Source: Microcoleus sp. FACHB-61
GTDB taxonomy: Bacteria; Cyanobacteriota; Cyanobacteriia; Cyanobacteriales; Microcoleaceae
DNA length: 64,000 nucleotides
Reading direction: 5' to 3'
Assembly: GCA_014695295.1 (NCBI GenBank)
Contig: JACJNY010000054.1
Location: 1-64,000 of the forward strand
Below, piece after piece: positions 1-7,553 of the stretch (its first letter is position 1; each line of letters begins with the position of its first letter). A model generated the notes under the pieces. That model worked only from the letters and a program-made list of their open reading frames with translations, was not told where the DNA came from and ran no database searches. Position numbers and translations under genes: made by a program.

Positions 1-2
1 CA

Positions 3-134
3 AAATGTTCTAAAAAACTGGCATTTAAAATATTAATTGACGGCAATGAATCTGTTTCTTTTTGTTGGGAAGTTACAGCTTTACTAAAACCTCTTGCCAT
101 TGATAGCACTCATGAACTACAACAAACTACATAG
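3..134 (+). CDS. C-terminal end of an unidentified protein (5' cut by window edge)
   Basis: An open frame runs in from the left edge and stops at a tag at 132-134, giving 43 residues. The piece contains a WEVTALLKPLA stretch that looks like ordinary protein sequence, but I do not recognise a family. The start lies outside the window. It lies just left of the IS4-family relic, so it could be the end of a gene flanking the insertion or non-coding sequence that happens to be open. Confidence 0.25.
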   Translation, partial: KCSKKLAFKILIDGNESVSFCWEVTALLKPLAIDSTHELQQTT

Positions 135-175
135 AAAATTAGTCGGCTCTAACTGTAGCATATTTTGGGTTAAAG

Positions 176-588
176 TTAAGATGCGTTTACCCTGCTATTT
201 CTCCCTGGCTCTTTGAGACGACATACATATTTTTCCTGTCCTTGAAGCTGGGTTCTCTTCCCTTGTAACAATGCTGCAGTCATCGCCAAGGCTATTAAAA
301 TAATCAAAGCAATTAATTTGTCAGGCGAGGCTTGACACCGTTCTAGGTTATATCCTCCAGTTTTACAGTCTTTAAACATTGCTTCGATGCCGTAACGTTG
401 GCTGTAAATTGCGATCGCACTTGTTCTTGTCTGGGAGATTTGTTAGCAGATACCAAGGTTCATCTTCTTGTTGACCTCGATATTTGCGTTTCCATGAAGC
501 TACCAGGTTAAACCGAGAAAAACCTTTCTTTTTAGTCAAACTAATTTTCGGATAGAAGAGATGAATTCCTGGTTGGACTGGTATGGTA
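176..588 (-). pseudogene. IS4-family transposase relic, 3' half
   Basis: Read on the minus strand, the segment gives first IPVQPGIHLFYPKISL...GFSRFNLVASWKRKYRGQ, then after a frameshift near 430-440 SAIAIYSQRYGIEAMFKDC and GGYNLERCQAS. The pattern Y-x-x-R-x-x-I-E-x-M-F-K-D-x-K is the C-terminal DDE/YREK region of IS4-family transposases. The N-terminal half of the same gene lies at 3036-3552. The two halves are separated by an IS630-type element bounded by TA dinucleotides at 587-588 and 3034-3035. The gene has at least one frameshift here and a nonsense codon in the other half, so it is dead. The inverted repeats of this outermost element were not identified. Confidence 0.8.
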
Positions 589-1281
589 TAGTCATTTCAA
601 ATAAGTAGGAGACTATTTAAAAATGAGGTAAAATGAATAAAAATAGTGAAGTTGCTAGAAAAATGTCTTACAGTATTGATTTGAGAAAAAGAGTAGTGGA
701 TTATGTAGAAAATGGCGGTCGTATCGCTCAAGCGGCCGGACTTTTTCAGGTAGGAATGGCAACGATATATCGGTGGCTGGGTCGGACCGACCTTAGAGCC
801 ACACAGGTAAAAAGGCGTAAGAGAAAACTAGATTGGCAAGCCTTAGAAAAGGATGTAAAAGAGAATCCAGATGCCAGATTAATCGACAGAGCCAAGAAGT
901 TTGGAGTAAGACCAAGTGCCATATCTTATGCTTTTAAAGAAATGAAAATTACTCGAAAAAAAAAGAACTTCGTTACCAGGAGAGAAACCGAGAAGCAAGA
1001 ATGAAATACTACAGATATCTGAGAGAATTGATTAAAGTATCGGGAAGTCAAACTCGGGTTTTTATTGATGAGTCAGGATTTGAAGAGTTTCAATATTGTG
1101 CATTTGGCGGGTCTTAAAGAGGCAAAAAAATCTGGGGCGAAAAGTCAGGAAAACGGGGGAAAAGAGAAAATCTAGTAGCGGTTCGACTGAAAGGAAAAAA
1201 GGACTTAATTGCCCCAATGGTTTTTACGGGCAGCCTCAATGCAGAAGGTTTTGAAGGGTGGTTATCTTTATATTTATTACC

Positions 1282-2767
1282 CAATACGGTTTACTTAAGG
1301 CTTGGGAGGCTTTAAGATATTAAAAACAGGAGGATTCATTTTTATTCCAGTACCTCTGTGTTTAACTTTTTTGGATTTAAATTTTGAAACAGGTTTTTTG
1401 ACAACTCTTGGATTATTTCTCTGAACTCTTTTCGGTAAAGTTGTATCAAGTATCTCCAAATTCAACAAAGTTAAAAAAAAGGGATTTCTTGTGGTTCTAA
1501 TCGCTGAAATTTTGGGACAGCACGACGAATAACTCGTAATGTACCCGTGAAAGAAATACTTAATGGGGAAATTTGTACACTATGCGCTGTTTGACAAATT
1601 AATGACCGCACAGCCCAATGTCCTAATAATAAGCCATAAATTTCTTGTACTACTTCTCTTGGTCTTTGAGAACGAACATGAGTTTTTCGTTCCCCGAGAT
1701 GTACTTTGAATTCATCAATTGTATTTTCGACTTCCCACCGTTGATGATATTCGGCAGCCAATAACTTTGCCGGATTTTCTTGAGAGTCTAATAAACTTGT
1801 AATTAAACGATATCTAATTTCTGCTGTTGGGTCGTTTAAGTTTTCAATCGTGTACTCGATTACTCTGATTTGTATGGGTTCAAATCCTTTTTTTCTGAAT
1901 TTGCCTGGGGGATTAATAAAACTTAAGTAAGAGCCATCTTCTAGTTGTGTTTCGTTGATGAATTTAACATTTGACGGAATTCGTCCTAAATATTCACAAC
2001 CCTTGCTGAGGGTGGCTGACACCATCGCATATGAATGCAAACCTCTATCCCACATTAACAACATTTCTTTCGTAACTGAGCGCAATAATCTTAAGGCTCT
2101 GACTCTTTCTCCCATCTTGTACGGACATATTAAGGCATCAAATATTAAGTGTGTTCCTGCTTCTACTAAAATAACTAATCTAGCCTTGGGAAAAGCAGCC
2201 CTTGTACCTGGACGGCTACCTGGACGCCCAAAAACTCTGGCATTTTCATTACTATCTGGGATGTCTAAGCAGGTTCCATCTATTGCTACAACTCTCAATC
2301 CATTCAGAAAAGCTCCCACTGTTTCAGTTGTAGCCATTGGTCGTACCAACTGATGAAATAACTGGCTCATTATAAGAGGCCCTAATCTTTTTCGAGCTTT
2401 AGTAATAGCTGCCTTGCAGGGAGTTTTCCAATATTTACCCGTTTTCAACCAGACTTCATTAAGTCCATCAATTAGATTTTTTAGTACGTCGCGCATTGAG
2501 TCTTTTGACCATAAGCTCATTGCTATGATTAGACATACTACCAGTTGTGATGGTAGCCCACGATGCCGTTTCTCTTTTGCTTTCGCTTTGAGTATAGCTG
2601 CTTCTATTTCTGTGGATGGAATTGCTATTTCTATTGCTTTGAATATATCGCTACTTTTGAGCTTGGGAGATTCTAATAATATTTTTTTGTACGGCACTAT
2701 ACTTGATTTACTTTTTTGTACATCATACCTAGTTTATCACTTTTTCGGTCTTAAGTAAACCGTATTG
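1282..2767 (-). mobile_element. complete IS4-type insertion sequence, 1486 bp
   Basis: Perfect 18-bp terminal inverted repeats (caatacggtttacttaag and its complement) occupy 1282-1299 and 2750-2767. The element is flanked by a 10-bp direct repeat, atttattacc, at 1272-1281 and 2768-2777. Deleting the element plus one repeat restores the IS630 transposase frame around SLYLLPSLT, which proves the insertion point. One uninterrupted transposase gene fills it. Perfect ends and an exact target duplication indicate the most recent insertion in this nest. Confidence 0.93.
1471..2697 (-). CDS. IS4-type transposase (408 aa, apparently intact)
   Basis: The protein carries an IS4-type N-terminal region (about residues 20-120, with RHRGLPSQLVVCLIIAMSLW) and a DDE catalytic domain: first Asp in VVAIDGTCLDIPD, second in LLMWDRGLHSY, and the Y-x-x-R-W-E-x-E-N-x-x-D-E-F-K signature (YREK region) with the catalytic Glu at EYHQRWEVENTIDEFK. 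The length is usual for the family and no stop or frameshift is seen. It is transcribed opposite to the IS630 gene it interrupts. There are about 189 bp from its stop to the left terminal repeat and about 52 bp from its start to the right one. Confidence 0.93.
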   Translation of the reverse strand: MPYKKILLESPKLKSSDIFKAIEIAIPSTEIEAAILKAKAKEKRHRGLPSQLVVCLIIAMSLWSKDSMRDVLKNLIDGLNEVWLKTGKYWKTPCKAAITKARKRLGPLIMSQLFHQLVRPMATTETVGAFLNGLRVVAIDGTCLDIPDSNENARVFGRPGSRPGTRAAFPKARLVILVEAGTHLIFDALICPYKMGERVRALRLLRSVTKEMLLMWDRGLHSYAMVSATLSKGCEYLGRIPSNVKFINETQLEDGSYLSFINPPGKFRKKGFEPIQIRVIEYTIENLNDPTAEIRYRLITSLLDSQENPAKLLAAEYHQRWEVENTIDEFKVHLGERKTHVRSQRPREVVQEIYGLLLGHWAVRSLICQTAHSVQISPLSISFTGTLRVIRRAVPKFQRLEPQEIPFF

Positions 2768-3033
2768 ATTTATTACCCTCTCTGACGGAGCCATCTATAT
2801 TAATCATGGATAATGCACCGATTCATCGAAAAACAGCCATCCGAGAACTGGTAGAGGAAACGGAGCATCAAGTTCTTTTTCTCCCAAAATATTCTCGCCT
2901 ACCTGAACGATATTGAACACGATTTTATTGCCTTAAAGCGAGCCAGAATGTATGCTCCTCCTGGCACATCTTTAGATGAACTCATCTGTGCCTACTGCGC
3001 TCAATAGTGTCTCTTTTTTATTTGAAATAACTA

Positions 3034-3552
3034 TATCTAGCGAGCAAAATGGGTGTTTTTTTTCGCGAAAGGTTGTGTTACCTTTTTGACGGAGGACAAA
3101 ACTTAGATGCTGGCGGTGCAGTCACTGCGCCAGCTCTATGCTGTGAAATTCGCGGTCGCCAACAACAATTAATTTATATCTTTTCAACAGCCGAATTACT
3201 GGGCGCAATACTTGTTGCTGTTCTGCGAGATTAGAAGCCCCTTTTTTGTCGAGCAGCGTCCAGAATAGGGGAAACGCCCTTTTTTGAACGATCGCACTTA
3301 CCATCAAGACATTATGTTCTTTCCATTGGGTTCTATCCAAGGCAATGACTAATTGACTTTCGGCTTTTAGCTGACGGGATATCACCTGTTTTACGATCGG
3401 GAACCACAGTATGAGTATGCGCTCGTGCTTTAATCTGTAAAAATCGTTGTATGTGACGGCGACGGCTACTTTGCAATATCGGTAACTGTAGGGTAGCAGC
3501 TAATCTTTCGATTCTAACTTCTTTCGCTCGACTGTAACAACCATACTAGCAT
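3034..3552 (-). pseudogene. IS4-family transposase relic, 5' half
   Basis: This is the N-terminal half of the relic whose C-terminal half is at 176-588. The minus strand first shows a damaged leader (VRIERLAATLQLPILQSSRRRH, then IQRFLQIKARAHTHTVVPDR) and then an open stretch with QLVIALDRTQWKEHNVLMVS and LIVVGDREFHSIELAQ. The DRTQW and GDREF blocks hold the first two catalytic Asp residues of IS4-type DDE enzymes. After ELAQ a tga replaces an expected tryptophan codon (about 3119-3121), and frameshifts occur upstream. The segment ends at the TA target of the IS630 element. Confidence 0.8.
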
Positions 3553-3631
3553 CTGGAGGGTAAGTAATTGTGCTGGGGTTAGATATTTTTCGAGTATGGA
3601 GTGATAAAATGAAGGCAACATATTATTGATT

Positions 3632-3669
3632 GGGGTCTTGAGGTATTAGCGAGACCCTTCTTTTTTATC
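3632..3669 (+). terminator. hairpin followed by T-rich run
   Basis: gggtct (3633-3638) pairs with agaccc (3652-3657) and is followed by ttcttttttatc. The shape is that of an intrinsic terminator reading rightward at the edge of the insertion-sequence nest. No intact gene lies just upstream, so it may be left from a mobile element. Confidence 0.4.
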
Positions 3670-3814
3670 ATAATTGGGTACTTTTTCACTCTTGAGATTA
3701 TTTTCTCAATAAGCCGAAATTTTTGAGGCGGGTCGAGCGCGCGAAAACATTTGCCTGTAAAGGTTCGGGGGCGCTTGTCGCCCCCTGAAGGCGATCACTC
3801 AAGCCTGCAGCCAT

Positions 3815-4191
3815 TTGCTGAAACGTTCGGATGTAGTTAACTTTGATTATGCTTTGGACTACAGTTGGGCCTATCGCCAAGCTGACTTTTTTGCCTTTCC
3901 CAGTCTTGAAGAAGGTAGCCCACTCGTCATCTATGAGGCAATGGGTCATGGTTTGCCCATTCTCGCTTCACCGATGGGAGGAGGCGGTGTTGTGCGTGAT
4001 GGCCTTGACGGCATAATTCTTCCTCCCTACGATACTGACGCCTGGGTGGAGGGACTGCGAAAACTCTCTAATTCTCCTGATTTGCGGGCTAAGATGGGAG
4101 CCGCCGCCCGCCGCGAGCTTTGGAGTTGACTTGGCCACAAGTTGCTGCTAGGCGCGGAGAGCAGATTCGGCAAAAAATGCAGGCAAAATAA
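3815..4191 (+). pseudogene. glycosyltransferase (GT4-type) C-terminal remnant
   Basis: The reading frame shows the donor-binding end of a GT-B family 4 glycosyltransferase: DFFAFPSLEEGSPLVIYEAM, with the E-x7-E type signature, then GLPILASPMGG and DGIILPPYDTDAWVEGL. The frame breaks at about 4126; in a shifted frame the usual tail TWPQVAARRGEQIRQKMQAK follows and stops at 4189-4191. The N-terminal acceptor domain is absent: upstream of 3815 lies a G/C palindrome (3767-3785) and the mobile-element region. It is therefore a 5'-truncated, frameshifted remnant. Its loss may be tied to the neighbouring insertions; this is inference. Confidence 0.8.
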
Positions 4192-4338
4192 AAAGTAAAT
4201 AGGAGAGGACTGACGAAGAGTCCTTATTGATTAAAATCTTTAAGAAACCACTCTTCGTCCTCACTACTTGCCTGATGAGGGTTATATGACAGGACTAGAT
4301 ATAAGTCCTACTCAAGTTTAATTAGGTTGACCTAATTA

Positions 4339-5523
4339 TTAACTTTGTCTTGAGTTATAGGCTCCCGAAGCTAGTCGTTGTTCAAATAACCACTGTTTGC
4401 TTTCAGGGGAATCATCCAGCCAGCGATCGATCAATTCCGCCCATTTGACAGGCAGACGCAACTCATGCCAGGTTGAGTGAGAAGCCACAGAAAGATTGTG
4501 GTAAAGCGCTGAATCCGAAATAACTTTTTGGATACATTCTGCTAAAGCCAGAGAGTTCCCCGCCTTAAAAATCATGGAATTAATACCGTGCTTCAAGTGG
4601 GTTTTAAACATTGGGTGATCTGAAGCTACTATCGGTGTTCTAGTCCGTAAAGCGTGCTGAATAGTCAGGGGAAAGCCTTCGGGATATTCATGCCTGCTAG
4701 TAACTAACACGAGATCGGATTCTCTCATTAAAGGTTCTAAAGTCTGAGTTGGCACTAATCCCAGAAATTCTACAGAATCTTTAATTTGCAACTGTTCGAC
4801 TCGCTGGGCAAAAAACTCTTCTTCGCCTTTACCTGCCATTTTTAAGTGAACTGATATATTCCGCTCTCTTAACTTTGCTACGGCTTCTAAGATATCGCCA
4901 ACTCCCTTGCTTTGTATTAACAAGCCTGCGTAAAATAGTTTCACCCTTTTAACGCCAGCAGGGATTTCTTTCGGCGCAAGAGAATCGGGGTCGCTGTCTA
5001 TCAGGAAGTCCCAAGGAATTATTTTATCCGGTTTTACTCCAATTTGTTGGAACAATAAAGATGAAGTAATGCCGTAAGTTCCCACCCATTCTATTTGCTT
5101 TTTATTCAATAATTTAGCAAGTAAATAGTTGCGCAACTTATCTTTCCAAGTGGTTGTAAAAACTGATTCTGCAAAGACCGCGATCGTTCTAACTTTATTG
5201 TTGAGCGCCCAATTAAATACTTCTCGGATAGGTGTACGCATCACCAGATGAGTCGGATTTTGCTGTGCGATTAACTCGATTAGTTCTGTGAGGTTAAATG
5301 GTTCCTTAAATCCTGCACCGATCGACCTTACCCCGTTTGCTAGAACCTCGTTATGTTTTTCTGTCATGCAGCAAATCACCGTTACTGACTCCGCTCGTTT
5401 TGCCATCTCGGTAACGGCATCAACCGAATATTTTTGAGCGTAGTAGTTTTCACTGCCACCATTAGCTAAGCGCTCGTAGGCTTCTCGGTAATCGCCGCCA
5501 TACTGAACTATCACTAAACGCAT
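4339..5523 (-). CDS. glycosyltransferase family 4 protein (394 aa)
   Basis: This is a probable GT-B glycosyltransferase that transfers a sugar from a nucleotide-sugar donor, likely in envelope polysaccharide synthesis. The N-terminal half starts MRLVIVQYGGDYREAYERL and contains a glycine-rich GGSENYYAQ block. The C-terminal Rossmann half carries VKLFYAGLLIQSKGVGDILE and the donor-site segment SRHEYPEGFPLTIQHALRTR followed by TPIVASDHP, with the two glutamates typical of GT4. No signal peptide is seen. The start is the ATG at 5521-5523 preceded by an aaaggtaag ribosome-binding region. It stands alone; a 112-bp inverted-repeat element (5551-5662) sits just upstream in its promoter region. The donor and acceptor cannot be told from the sequence. 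Confidence 0.85.
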   Translation of the reverse strand: MRLVIVQYGGDYREAYERLANGGSENYYAQKYSVDAVTEMAKRAESVTVICCMTEKHNEVLANGVRSIGAGFKEPFNLTELIELIAQQNPTHLVMRTPIREVFNWALNNKVRTIAVFAESVFTTTWKDKLRNYLLAKLLNKKQIEWVGTYGITSSLLFQQIGVKPDKIIPWDFLIDSDPDSLAPKEIPAGVKRVKLFYAGLLIQSKGVGDILEAVAKLRERNISVHLKMAGKGEEEFFAQRVEQLQIKDSVEFLGLVPTQTLEPLMRESDLVLVTSRHEYPEGFPLTIQHALRTRTPIVASDHPMFKTHLKHGINSMIFKAGNSLALAECIQKVISDSALYHNLSVASHSTWHELRLPVKWAELIDRWLDDSPESKQWLFEQRLASGAYNSRQS

Positions 5524-5550
5524 TTTGCTTACCTTTTACTCTCAAGTGTC

Positions 5551-5662
5551 TAATAGGACTTACGGGGCCAAATATTTGTATCAGATGGATTTTGACGGTT
5601 TTGTTCAGCACCCGTAAAGCACTGTACTGTACTGTTACTATTATTTTGCTTCAGTCCTATTA
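5551..5662. repeat. short inverted-repeat element (MITE-like), 112 bp
   Basis: The ends taataggact (5551-5560) and agtcctatta (5653-5662) are a perfect 10-bp inverted repeat; the left end continues tacgg. Elements with similar aggacttacg-type ends occur at 34645-34745 and 60598-60684. It lies upstream of the glycosyltransferase gene and has no coding capacity. Confidence 0.55.
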
Positions 5663-5697
5663 TAAAGAGCCGGCGCAGCACACCCATGAGTAAAATG

Positions 5698-5739
5698 CCC
5701 CCGCATTCGTTTTGCGTCGGGGGTTTACGGATTTTTTTT
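5698..5739 (+). terminator. G/C hairpin followed by T run
   Basis: cccccg (5698-5703) pairs with cggggg (5718-5723), followed by tttacgg and eight T. It has the form of an intrinsic terminator for rightward transcription, but no rightward gene precedes it; it may protect the region from antisense reading or act on the minus strand less efficiently. Confidence 0.4.
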
Positions 5740-5790
5740 AGTGATTTTTTTCGCGCGTTTTGGAATTAAGGTGTTTGAATTAGCCAAGAC

Positions 5791-5943
5791 TCAGTAGGCA
5801 GAAATACTCTCCCCTGCAATTTGAACTCCCAAGTGGCGATCGACACTGACGATCGCATATTGAACGGCATCCGGCAGCGTTGGAGGGTAAAAGTGAGACA
5901 CCGTTACAGGTTCTAATTTGGCTGGACTCAGTAAGCCAAAGTT
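5791..5943 (-). other. possible small coding segment, -1 frame continuation of the next gene
   Basis: Just past the stop of the 74-aa gene (5928-6152), the -1 frame is open for about 50 codons and reads LSPAKLEPVTVSHFYPPTLP, then DAVQYAIVSVDRHLGVQIAG and a stop at 5791-5793. The composition looks like real protein, yet no ATG, GTG or TTG start opens the frame. Either a frameshift has split an originally longer gene of about 125 codons, or this is a C-terminal extension read by frameshifting. No classic slippery heptamer is in phase. I do not recognise a family. Confidence 0.35.
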
Positions 5944-6152
5944 TCTAAAGTTTCGCGCAGATAGGAGCGAACCTGCTGATCGAGGGTGGCATTTTGGTGC
6001 TGACGCTCAAAATTGAGTTCTAGCTGCCAGCGTTGAAATCCTGAACTTGCCCCGATCGCTTCTTTGAGACTGCCCCAGATTTCAGAATCTTTGCACAGCT
6101 CGATCGGCTCTCCGGCTTGAGGTTCTTGTGCGATCGGTAGATAATTCGCCAT
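5928..6152 (-). CDS. small hypothetical protein (74 aa)
   Basis: I do not recognise this protein. It starts MANYLPIAQEPQAGEPIELC and is hydrophilic, with an amphipathic, charged middle (ALKEAIG-like helix, then FQRWQLELNFERQHQ) and no membrane segment. The ATG at 6150-6152 is chosen because an agagg motif lies about 8 bases upstream; an in-frame ATG 27 bases earlier lacks such a signal. The frame may once have continued into the open -1 frame segment at 5791-5943. It stands between a glycosyltransferase and a membrane protein with no evident operon partner. Confidence 0.55.
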   Translation of the reverse strand: MANYLPIAQEPQAGEPIELCKDSEIWGSLKEAIGASSGFQRWQLELNFERQHQNATLDQQVRSYLRETLETLAY

Positions 6153-6393
6153 ATTTTTATACCTCTGTTTTAATCCCATGTAAGGATTGAAAGCTTACCT
6201 TGACACTCTCTATTATAGATTCTTCTCTCCAGATAGCCAATATAAAATATCCACAACCTGCGATTAAAAATTAAATATTCAGACTATTAATAATCTCTAT
6301 CTGAGGAGGGGCCTTACCTATTTTTTTCACAGCATACATCTGTACAAATTAAAGTAGCTTAAACTACAATTGTGCCCATCTTAATTTTTAATT

Positions 6394-7134
6394 TTACTTT
6401 TTTTCGCTAGACTGTTCGGGTAGAGATGTAACGCCGTTAGTGTCAGCAGGTTTTGGGTTGACAATACTGCCGGCTGAGGAATGCTGTATGCCGGATGCTG
6501 GCCCAATTGACTCTGCGGGTGCAGCAACAGCCGAAGTTGTCTCGGCTGCCAAAGCCGGTAAAAGTCGATCGACTTGCCAAGGCGGGATCGTAAAATCCTG
6601 CCGAATTTTTTCTACAACATGAGGCTTTGTCGCTGCAAATTCTGATTCCGGCGTCAGCAAAACCGCCATGACACTAGCAGACACCTGCAAAAACAAATTG
6701 CTGGCTAAAAAAGCAGAAGCTGCCAACAACAATCCAGCCCACCGCCAGGAAATAACAAACGGAGTCACCCCAGCAGCAAGGGGAGCCAATCGGTAGAGCT
6801 GCCACAAAATTACTGCCAGTAAAACAGCGACAAAAAGAGCGATTCCTTTATTTAACTTAGTTTTAAACCGAGTCAGAATCCGCTGTTGCAAAGAAGTTAA
6901 ATTCTGCGGTTTCACCGCCACAACTAAAATACTAAAAATGTAAAAAGGGCGGAACCACTGCATCCACAGCACAGGAACAATACCTGCTACAGCCACTAAA
7001 AACATTTCTAACCAGACAGGGAGCAACGGAGAACCCACTGCCAGTCCCAGCAAGCACAGTCCCAGGAAAATCGGCAGTGTAGCCACCCCAGAAAGGTGAA
7101 TCCACAAAAAAGGATCTGACCAAAAAGAACGCAC
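6394..7134 (-). CDS. low-complexity tail membrane protein (246 aa)
   Basis: This matches the cyanobacterial family that databases call low-complexity tail membrane protein; its role is unknown. It starts MRSFWSDPFLWIHLSGVATL. Hydrophobic segments are seen at about 13-35 and 37-60 and in the middle (GIALFVAVLLAVILWQLYRL; WRWAGLLLAASAFLASNLFL), giving four to five predicted membrane spans. A cytosolic-looking tail from about residue 185 is rich in Ala, Ser, Thr and Pro, the feature that names the family. The gene is monocistronic. Upstream lies a fivefold heptamer repeat (7143-7177), so its promoter region abuts a simple repeat. Confidence 0.75.
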   Translation of the reverse strand: MRSFWSDPFLWIHLSGVATLPIFLGLCLLGLAVGSPLLPVWLEMFLVAVAGIVPVLWMQWFRPFYIFSILVVAVKPQNLTSLQQRILTRFKTKLNKGIALFVAVLLAVILWQLYRLAPLAAGVTPFVISWRWAGLLLAASAFLASNLFLQVSASVMAVLLTPESEFAATKPHVVEKIRQDFTIPPWQVDRLLPALAAETTSAVAAPAESIGPASGIQHSSAGSIVNPKPADTNGVTSLPEQSSEKK

Positions 7135-7142
7135 TTTAAATA

Positions 7143-7180
7143 GTTATGAGTTATGAGTTATGAGTTATGAGTTATGAGTT
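7143..7180. repeat. heptanucleotide tandem repeat, gttatga x5
   Basis: Five perfect copies of gttatga (7143-7177) plus gtt. This is a short tandemly repeated repetitive (STRR) sequence of the 7-bp class known in filamentous cyanobacteria. It lies directly upstream of the 6394-7134 gene. Confidence 0.85.
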
Positions 7181-7553
7181 TTAAAAGTCTGAGACGCACT
7201 CTTGAGGCACAAACCCGGTGCGAAGAGTACATATCTAGCCGTCAAACCGAGCATTTTGGGAAGAATATTGGTTGCTTTGCGTATGTCTTATTTTAGTTTT
7301 AAATTTTGAATTTTCAGCAACCGCCAAGACGATTAGGACGTTGTTAATTGCTGACATCTCTGTTTTTATTGCTTCTTCCTTCTCTCCCAGATAACTAAAA
7401 CCTTTTTCCTTCTTCCTTCTGCTATAAGTTAAAAACACAAGTTGCAAGTGATGAGTTTGGGAGTATTGAGTGAAGAGAATAGTGGCGAGCGATCGGCAAT
7501 TTAGTTGCCTTCACTCAATACTTCTCTTCCAACCCAACACTCACAACTCAAAA

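Larger units (their letters stand above)
633..3007 (+). pseudogene. IS630-family transposase, two-frame, disrupted
   Basis: The first frame (633-1004) encodes a helix-turn-helix DNA-binding region (SYSIDLRKRVVDYVENGG, then IAQAAGLFQVGMATIYRWL). A second frame, -1 relative to the first, continues KYYRYLRELIKVSGS and reaches VFIDESGFEE, which carries the first catalytic Asp of the DDE domain. The two frames meet after nine A residues at 956-964, and the stop (1002-1004) overlaps an ATG (1001-1003); this is a plausible programmed -1 frameshift as known in IS630 elements. The gene is nevertheless broken: taa at 1115-1117, an IS inserted at 1282-2767, and a further small indel near 2895. The distal part resumes with SILIMDNAPIHRK (second Asp) and DIEHDFIALKRARMYAPPGTS (Glu), ending at 3005-3007. 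Confidence 0.85.
587..3035 (+). mobile_element. IS630-family element inserted in the IS4-family relic and itself interrupted
   Basis: Imperfect terminal inverted repeats of 25 bp occupy 589-613 and 3009-3033; both share the core atttcaaataa. They are flanked by TA at 587-588 and 3034-3035, the target duplicated by IS630/Tc1-mariner elements. Left of the TA lies the 3' half of an IS4-type transposase and right of it the 5' half in the same frame sense, so the host gene of the insertion is known. The element carries a two-frame transposase (633-3007) and was later split by a second IS at 1282-2767. Without that insert it is about 950 bp. The transposase has a nonsense codon and a further frameshift, so the element is not autonomous. 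Confidence 0.85.

Noticed and set aside
7235..7447. 70-codon minus-strand frame
   Set aside because: AT-rich spacer translation next to heptamer repeats; no support.
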